The notes beneath the pieces were generated by a model. The model saw nothing but the letters and a program-made list of their open reading frames with translations. It was not told the DNA's origin and made no database searches. A DNA stretch of 18,624 nt from Opitutaceae bacterium (GTDB taxonomy: Bacteria; Verrucomicrobiota; Verrucomicrobiae; Opitutales; Opitutaceae). Location of the stretch: contig JAISAX010000623.1 of the NCBI GenBank assembly GCA_031266495.1, positions 1 to 18,624 of the forward strand. Direction: 5' to 3'. Each line of letters opens with the position of its first letter. Positions within the stretch are counted from its first letter, which is position 1. This document shows, piece by piece, positions 14,726 to 18,624 of the stretch. A program made the position numbers and the translations under genes.

Positions 14726-16966
14726 ATGAGAAAAAGAATACCAACCACCTCACCCTGTGCGATTCGGGCCGCGCATCGACTGGTCATCTTGTTTCCGGCC
14801 CTTGCCCTGTGGATGGCGGCGCTTACCGCATTCGCCGCCGCCTCCCCCGGCATCAACGCCACCGGCCTCTGGATTGAAGCCGAGGATGCCGTTGCCACCA
14901 ATTTCCACAGCGGCAAGGTCATTGACATACACCCCAACGGCCCGTCCGCCGGCCTCTTCCTCCGGCTGGCCGTCCATAAAGACCAGAAACACATTCCCAA
15001 GGCGCCCTGGTTTGCCAACTACAAGATCACCATTCCCGGACCGGCCACCCCTGGCAACGCGGGCAAGTTCCACCCGTCCACCACCTGGACACTCTGGCTG
15101 GCCGCCACCCCGCAGGATTCCGGCTGGGCCAGCCCCGTTTCCTGGAGCATCGACGGCGGGGAAGAACAATCGCTCAAAGGCAAACGCTGGGCCGGCGGCA
15201 GCTACGGCAATTCGCGCAACGCCAATGCCGGCTGGGTCTTTGGCTGGGTCAATGCCGGTACGCTCGAAAACCTCGCGCCCGGCGAGCATGAAATCGGAAT
15301 CCGCGTCAACGAACCGCGCCGGGATGGCAAACAGTATGTCGCCTGCCTGGATGCCTTGCTCCTGACCAACGACGCCTCGTTCGTGCCCTCCGGCCCCCGC
15401 CCGAAGTACTCCACGCAACCCGCTTTCGATGAACTCGTCGCCGCCAACGGCGGCACCGTCAACGCATACAAAAACAGGCTCAATCGCGCCCAGTATTACG
15501 AACGCATCGGCGGCACCCGCGAGCAAGTCAGCCAGGAAACGTCCGATTACGTCGCCGCGAAAATCGCCAGGCGCCCCTTTCCCGCGCCCGACGACCGCGC
15601 CCCGGACATCACTGAGTTCGGCCTGCACGGCATGGAAAAACCCTTTGTCGTCGTCGGTGAAACCGCGGAGACGCCCGAAGTGGCCCGCGCCTATGAATTC
15701 CTCGCCCGCGCCGGCGTGGACAGCTTCCGCACCTCCGAAGCCTGCTGGCACCGCCTGCAAAAAAATCCATCCGGTGGTGGGAAATCGGATACCAATGCGC
15801 TGCATCTCGACTTCAATGACCTCGATTTCCAGGTGGCCAGCGCCCGACGCTACGGACAGACGCACCTGCTCACGCTTGGCTACCCGCCCGATTCCCTCAC
15901 CATGGTCCGCAACAACAAGCTCTCCGCGTGCGACCCGAAGCACTACGGCCTTTACCGTCAATACCTCGACGAACTGCTCCGCCGTTACAAAGGCAAAGGC
16001 GTTCGTTATCTCGAACTGGCCAACGAAGTCGATGCCTCCGAGAACTGGTGGCGGAACTCGACCGCCGCCCACTACGTGGCGGAGATGAAAATGCTGCGCG
16101 AGGCCGTCGATGCCTTGAAACCCGCGCCCGGTGAAATGAAAACGGTCGCCTTTGCCGCCACCTTTTCGCGTGACGACAAGCTCGGCGGTCCCAAGGGCGG
16201 CCGCCGCTTCGTCACGGAAGCCTTCAACCGGGGCATCGACAACTATGCCGACGCCTACTCCCTTCACTACCTCACGCAGTTGAAGGAGAAGGATTATCAC
16301 GACTACTTTCGCCGCGAGCTGGCCCGCGTCGGCTCCCCCGGCAAGCGCCTTCTCAATACCGAGCAGGACGGCAAGTTGTATCCGTACGACGGAGCAAAAT
16401 CCTTCGCCCGCTCCTTCTACCTCTACAACCTGCCGCGCGTGGACTTCTTCCTCGCCCGCGATTTTTACGAGAACGGCTACCTGAAGCCGCGCGGCCTTTT
16501 CGACATCGACTGGCGGCCCAAGCTGCGCCTGCTGACCTACGCCTTTTCCGTGGACGCGATGAAGGGGCGCAAGCTCGTCGGCATCGCGCAGCCCGCGCCC
16601 GGCGTCGAGGCCTACGTCTTGAAGTGGGCGGATGGATACAAGGGCAGCTCGGTCATTGACGTCGCGCCGCGGGCGCCGTATTCGATTGTATTGTGGAAAA
16701 ACGACCGGGAGGTTCAGGAACTTTCGCCGGAGGCCGAAATCACCCCGGTTGACGTATCCGGTTTCCGTTCCGTGCTGGCCGCCATCAGGTGGAACCTGGA
16801 CGCGCTGGACTATGATTCCGGCAAGCCGGTGTTTTCCGTTGGCGACGCCCCCATTGCGGTTTTCGCGCAGGAAGCCCCGGCCTGGAAACTGTATTCGCGC
16901 GAGGAGTGGATGAGCTTCTTTGACGCCGGCCAAACCCACGCGCCCCTGCCCACATCAGTGGAATGA
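14726..16966 (+). CDS. Secreted glycosidase, short paralogue of the 3711-6686 protein
   Basis: 746 residues. The signal peptide covers residues 1-38 (basic start, LVILFPALALWMAALTAFA core). Residues ~42-240 form a CBM6/35-like module starting with GLWIEAEDA. The TIM-barrel-like domain occupies ~260-746, with ELANEVD (Glu434, likely acid/base) and LLNTEQDG (Glu546, likely nucleophile). It aligns almost end to end with residues ~284-991 of the larger protein but lacks its N-terminal beta-sandwich. In the last ~240 bases of the comparable region the two genes differ at only about 16 positions by eye (16677-16915 against 6397-6635). It is likely exported and acts on the same class of polymer, with unknown specificity. 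It follows the pseudopilin gene by 24 bp. Confidence 0.85.
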   Translation: MRKRIPTTSPCAIRAAHRLVILFPALALWMAALTAFAAASPGINATGLWIEAEDAVATNFHSGKVIDIHPNGPSAGLFLRLAVHKDQKHIPKAPWFANYKITIPGPATPGNAGKFHPSTTWTLWLAATPQDSGWASPVSWSIDGGEEQSLKGKRWAGGSYGNSRNANAGWVFGWVNAGTLENLAPGEHEIGIRVNEPRRDGKQYVACLDALLLTNDASFVPSGPRPKYSTQPAFDELVAANGGTVNAYKNRLNRAQYYERIGGTREQVSQETSDYVAAKIARRPFPAPDDRAPDITEFGLHGMEKPFVVVGETAETPEVARAYEFLARAGVDSFRTSEACWHRLQKNPSGGGKSDTNALHLDFNDLDFQVASARRYGQTHLLTLGYPPDSLTMVRNNKLSACDPKHYGLYRQYLDELLRRYKGKGVRYLELANEVDASENWWRNSTAAHYVAEMKMLREAVDALKPAPGEMKTVAFAATFSRDDKLGGPKGGRRFVTEAFNRGIDNYADAYSLHYLTQLKEKDYHDYFRRELARVGSPGKRLLNTEQDGKLYPYDGAKSFARSFYLYNLPRVDFFLARDFYENGYLKPRGLFDIDWRPKLRLLTYAFSVDAMKGRKLVGIAQPAPGVEAYVLKWADGYKGSSVIDVAPRAPYSIVLWKNDREVQELSPEAEITPVDVSGFRSVLAAIRWNLDALDYDSGKPVFSVGDAPIAVFAQEAPAWKLYSREEWMSFFDAGQTHAPLPTSVE

Positions 16967-16967
16967 T

Positions 16968-16980
16968 CCCCCCCCCCCCC
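16968..16980 (+). repeat. Poly-C tract (C13) directly after the glycosidase stop codon
   Basis: Thirteen C residues begin 1 base after the TGA stop (16964-16966). The left arm of an inverted repeat starts 11 bases further on. Confidence 0.92.
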
Positions 16981-16991
16981 GCTGACGCGGG

Positions 16992-17143
16992 GGAAGTAAG
17001 AAGTAAGAAGTAAGAATGATGGAAACGAACTCACGCCTGCGAACCACTCACGACCTGCGCAACTCAACCCGACGGCGAAGGGGGGCCGCCCATTCCCGCC
17101 TTCGCCCTGCGGGCTACGGAGGGCACGCTTACTTCTTACTTCC
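16992..17143. repeat. Inverted-repeat element with GAAGTAA heptamer arms
   Basis: GGAAGTAAGAAGTAAG at 16992-17007 is matched exactly, as its reverse complement, at 17128-17143. The left arm continues with a third heptamer. Inside lies a second inverted pair, GGCGAAGG (17073-17080) and CCTTCGCC (17099-17106). No coding sequence is credible across it. It occupies part of the 508-bp gene-free spacer between the glycosidase and the amidohydrolase. Confidence 0.85.
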
Positions 17144-17148
17144 TGATG

Positions 17149-17266
17149 GTACGCACTCCGGAGGTAGGGGAGTCGCTTGCGACGCCCGCGCCAGCCAAGC
17201 GAAATAGCGATTCCCCAAGGTCTTCGCGGGCTTCGCAAGCGAAGCCCCTACCTCGTTCCGCGTAAC
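17149..17266 (-). mobile_element. REP/BIME-like element, copy 1
   Basis: Two imperfect hairpins face each other: GTAG followed by GGGAGTCGCTTGCGACGCCC (from 17164), and the reverse complement of GTAG followed by GGGCTTCGCTTGCGAAGCCC (about 17232-17251). The 5' GTAG at the foot of each hairpin is the signature of REP sequences acted on by RAYT transposases. Read on the - strand the unit matches copy 2 at 18377-18505, including short terminal GTTACGC motifs. No RAYT gene is in the window. Confidence 0.78.
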
Positions 17267-17271
17267 ATCTG

Positions 17272-17319
17272 TTCTTAATTCTTCATTCTCCATTCTCCAT
17301 TCTTCATTCCCCCCCCCCC
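17272..17319 (+). repeat. TTCTCCA heptamer array running into a poly-C tract (C11)
   Basis: Five in-phase heptamers of the form TTCTTAA, TTCTTCA, TTCTCCA, TTCTCCA and TTCTTCA occupy 17272-17306. They are followed almost directly by eleven C residues (17309-17319). No inverted partner of this array was found nearby. The remaining 155 bases up to the amidohydrolase start hold no gene; they contain a repeated TCCGGTTATT motif (near 17334 and 17403) of unknown meaning. Confidence 0.88.
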
Positions 17320-17474
17320 GAACATCGGACAAGTCCGGTTATTGCGATTGTATTGATCGGGCAAGGAAGAGTGGTCTCTTTTCCGCCACTTTATATGGGA
17401 CATCCGGTTATTCAGCCCGCTTGCATTCCAGTCTCCTCTTGAATGGGCAAACGAGGACTGTTTTTAACCGGATC

Positions 17475-18371
17475 ATGTTCATCAATCACGTCCACCTGAT
17501 GCCCGCCGAACTTCGCGCGGATGCCACCCTGGAACATTTTCTCGCAACGATTCCACCCGTTGCCGAGGAGATCGGGATCCCCCTTGAAGGAGCGGTCTGC
17601 TTCGCGCCGTTCAGTTACCAATTCGGCAACATCCACCGCGCCGATGATCCCAACATCTGGCTGCGCGACACCCTTGCGGCGGCCCCCGCCGGCATCCGGC
17701 TTGTCGGCTACGGCACCCTTGATCCGAACCGTCCGGCGCGTCCCCAGGTGGAGCGTATCACCGCGCTCGGATTTCGCGGGATAAAACTTCACCCGCCCGC
17801 GCAGAAGTTCGCGATTTTCGGCGACTGGGCGCGCGAGGCCTACGCCGCGATGGAAGAGCACGACCTCGTCGCCGATTTCCACATCGGGATGCACTGGTAT
17901 CGCCTCAAGGACTACGACCCGCTTCTCTGCGATGAAATCGCCTGGCATCATCCCCGGCTCCGCATGGTGTTCGAACACGTCGGCGGCTGGCATTATTACC
18001 GGCAAGTTCTCGCCGTCATCACCAACAACACCCGCCGCGGCAACCATCTCTACGCCGGCATCGCCAGCGTCCTTGACCGCGAAAACCAGCGCTACTGGTG
18101 GCTCGGGACCGATGGCCTCGACGACTGCCGCTGGCAAATCGGCGGCGATTTGCTGATCCACGGCCTCGACTTCCCCTACAACCAGGCCGCCGCATTGCGC
18201 CGCGACCTGGAACTGATCCGCACACGGCCCTGGCCGCAGGGCGACATCGCGGCGCTGCTCGGGGGTAACCTGAAACGTCTGCTCGGTCTCTCAAGCGGAC
18301 AAGCCCGCACGGTTGGCGGCGATCCGGTCCGCAGATCGTCCCCGCAAGGGGAGAACGCGGATCATTTGTAA
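17475..18371 (+). CDS. Amidohydrolase-2 family metal-dependent hydrolase
   Basis: 298 residues from ATG 17475; a TTG start 18 codons upstream was not preferred. The N-terminal HxH pair is His5/His7 (INHVH), followed by GIKLHPP (His106), DFHIGMHW (His136/His140), FEHVGGW (His168) and a late Asp232 in HGLDFPY. The ending ALLGGNLKRLLGL is typical of the family. Members hydrolyse or decarboxylate small cyclic or aromatic compounds and lactones; here a sugar-lactone or related small metabolite is only a guess from context. The last ~20 residues look like an extension. The stop codon TAA lies inside the direct repeat at 18363-18383, so the C-terminus was probably reset by repeat insertion. The gene is bracketed by two inverted REP/BIME-like copies. 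Confidence 0.85.
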   Translation: MFINHVHLMPAELRADATLEHFLATIPPVAEEIGIPLEGAVCFAPFSYQFGNIHRADDPNIWLRDTLAAAPAGIRLVGYGTLDPNRPARPQVERITALGFRGIKLHPPAQKFAIFGDWAREAYAAMEEHDLVADFHIGMHWYRLKDYDPLLCDEIAWHHPRLRMVFEHVGGWHYYRQVLAVITNNTRRGNHLYAGIASVLDRENQRYWWLGTDGLDDCRWQIGGDLLIHGLDFPYNQAAALRRDLELIRTRPWPQGDIAALLGGNLKRLLGLSSGQARTVGGDPVRRSSPQGENADHL

Positions 18372-18383
18372 CTGAAGTTACGC
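18363..18383 (+). repeat. 21-bp direct repeat, copy 1 (carries the amidohydrolase stop codon)
   Basis: The 21 bases from CATTTG to TTACGC are repeated exactly at 18510-18530. The centre, GTAACTGAAGTTAC, is itself a 6-2-6 palindrome. The TAA stop of the amidohydrolase falls within it. The copies flank the BIME-like element 18377-18505. Confidence 0.88.
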
Positions 18384-18505
18384 AGGCCGAAGGTAGGGGC
18401 TTCGCTTGCGAAGCCCGTGAGGACCTGACGCAACGGGAGATACGCCAATTCTCTTCGCCAGGCGCGGGCGTCGCAAGCGACGCCCCTACAGTCGATCCGC
18501 GTAAC
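18377..18505 (+). mobile_element. REP/BIME-like element, copy 2
   Basis: GTAG followed by the perfect hairpin GGGCTTCGCTTGCGAAGCCC (18393-18416) faces an inverted hairpin of related sequence ending in CCCCTAC (about 18464-18489). Outer GTTACGC (18377-18383) and GCGTAAC (18499-18505) form terminal inverted repeats. It is the opposite-orientation homologue of 17149-17266, and the internal spacer is partly conserved between the two. Confidence 0.8.
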
Positions 18506-18509
18506 ATCA

Positions 18510-18530
18510 CATTTGTAACTGAAGTTACGC
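18510..18530 (+). repeat. 21-bp direct repeat, copy 2
   Basis: Exact repeat of 18363-18383, immediately 3' of BIME-like copy 2. It may be a duplicated target or an integral part of a compound repeat. Confidence 0.88.
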
Positions 18531-18576
18531 GGACGGCCTTGAAGTGGCACGGGCTTTTTCTGACAATCCCCGTGGA

Positions 18577-18609
18577 CGACGCGCAGCGTCGCCCTTTGCC
18601 TCCAGGCAA
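18577..18609. other. Two small adjacent hairpins near the right edge
   Basis: CGACGC-GCA-GCGTCG (18577-18591) is followed by TTGCCT-CC-AGGCAA (18596-18609). Neither has a downstream T-run, so a classical intrinsic terminator is not supported. They may belong to a repeat element that continues beyond the window. Confidence 0.4.
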
Positions 18610-18624
18610 GATCATTTGTTTGAG

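Noticed and set aside
14750..16939. A 729-codon open frame antisense to the short glycosidase gene, with similar long antisense frames at 4137-5690, 138-1334 and 12834-13814
   Set aside because: They lie wholly opposite well-supported genes with recognisable domains and follow from high GC at third codon positions. The translations are Gly/Val/Arg-rich and show no known motif.
9770..17306. Heptamer arrays considered as CRISPR repeats
   Set aside because: The units are 7 bp with no spacers of constant length, and there are no cas genes in the window.
17320..17474. Promoter upstream of the amidohydrolase (TTATAT near 17391)
   Set aside because: No acceptable -35 element lies at the right distance. 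The repeated TCCGGTTATT motif is noted but has no assigned meaning.
18577..18609. Intrinsic terminator downstream of the amidohydrolase
   Set aside because: Hairpins are present but no T-run follows. No convincing Rho-independent terminator was seen anywhere in the window.

Overview
The window is GC-rich. It looks like an accessory region of a polysaccharide-degrading member of the Verrucomicrobiota, most plausibly an Opitutaceae-type bacterium. That placement is inferred from gene families, not from a marker gene. The evidence is a secreted protein with a C-terminal VPEP/PEP-CTERM anchor and an autotransporter-type beta-strand repeat, a type II pseudopilin ending in an H-X9-DG motif, two closely related large secreted glycoside hydrolases, and abundant small palindromic intergenic repeats.

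Layout. (1) 3-6686, + strand: a tight run of secreted enzymes, namely a 5'-truncated clan GH-A glycosidase, an SGNH/GDSL hydrolase and a 991-residue multidomain glycosidase. (2) 6690-6917: a long inverted-repeat element between convergent genes. (3) 6947-8527, - strand: a ribulose/allulose-phosphate 3-epimerase gene followed by a DeoR-family regulator. (4) 8642-12097, + strand, divergent from (3): two zinc-type medium-chain dehydrogenases (the second GatD-like) and a xylose-isomerase-like TIM-barrel isomerase/epimerase. A perfect 7-4-7 palindrome in the divergent spacer is the obvious candidate operator. (5) 12252-16966, + strand: a PEP-CTERM beta-helix-like surface protein, an H-X9-DG pseudopilin and a shorter paralogue of the 991-residue glycosidase. 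(6) 16967-17474: a repeat-filled spacer. (7) 17475-18371, + strand: an amidohydrolase-2 family protein bracketed by two inverted copies of a REP/BIME-like element.

The genes suggest a coherent programme: secreted glycosidases and an esterase release sugars from a polymer, and a DeoR-controlled cytoplasmic module of two polyol/sugar dehydrogenases, an isomerase and a phosphate epimerase converts them to central intermediates. The exact sugar cannot be read from the sequence.

The most unusual aspect is the non-coding layer. Eight loci carry poly-C tracts, seven with an uninterrupted run of 10-15 C and one interrupted tract (C9-T-C7) inside a gene. All lie on the + strand. Most sit at gene 3' ends, and the rest encode proline linkers. 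Several lie next to short arrays of 7-bp repeats, each array with a different heptamer and often arranged as inverted arms. These elements run into coding sequence: they supply the last ~44 codons of one dehydrogenase, the tail of the isomerase, the long leader of the pseudopilin and the stop codon of the amidohydrolase. At two junctions a small length change in the C-tract would join a gene in frame to its downstream neighbour. The true lengths of homopolymers in this sequence should be treated with caution.
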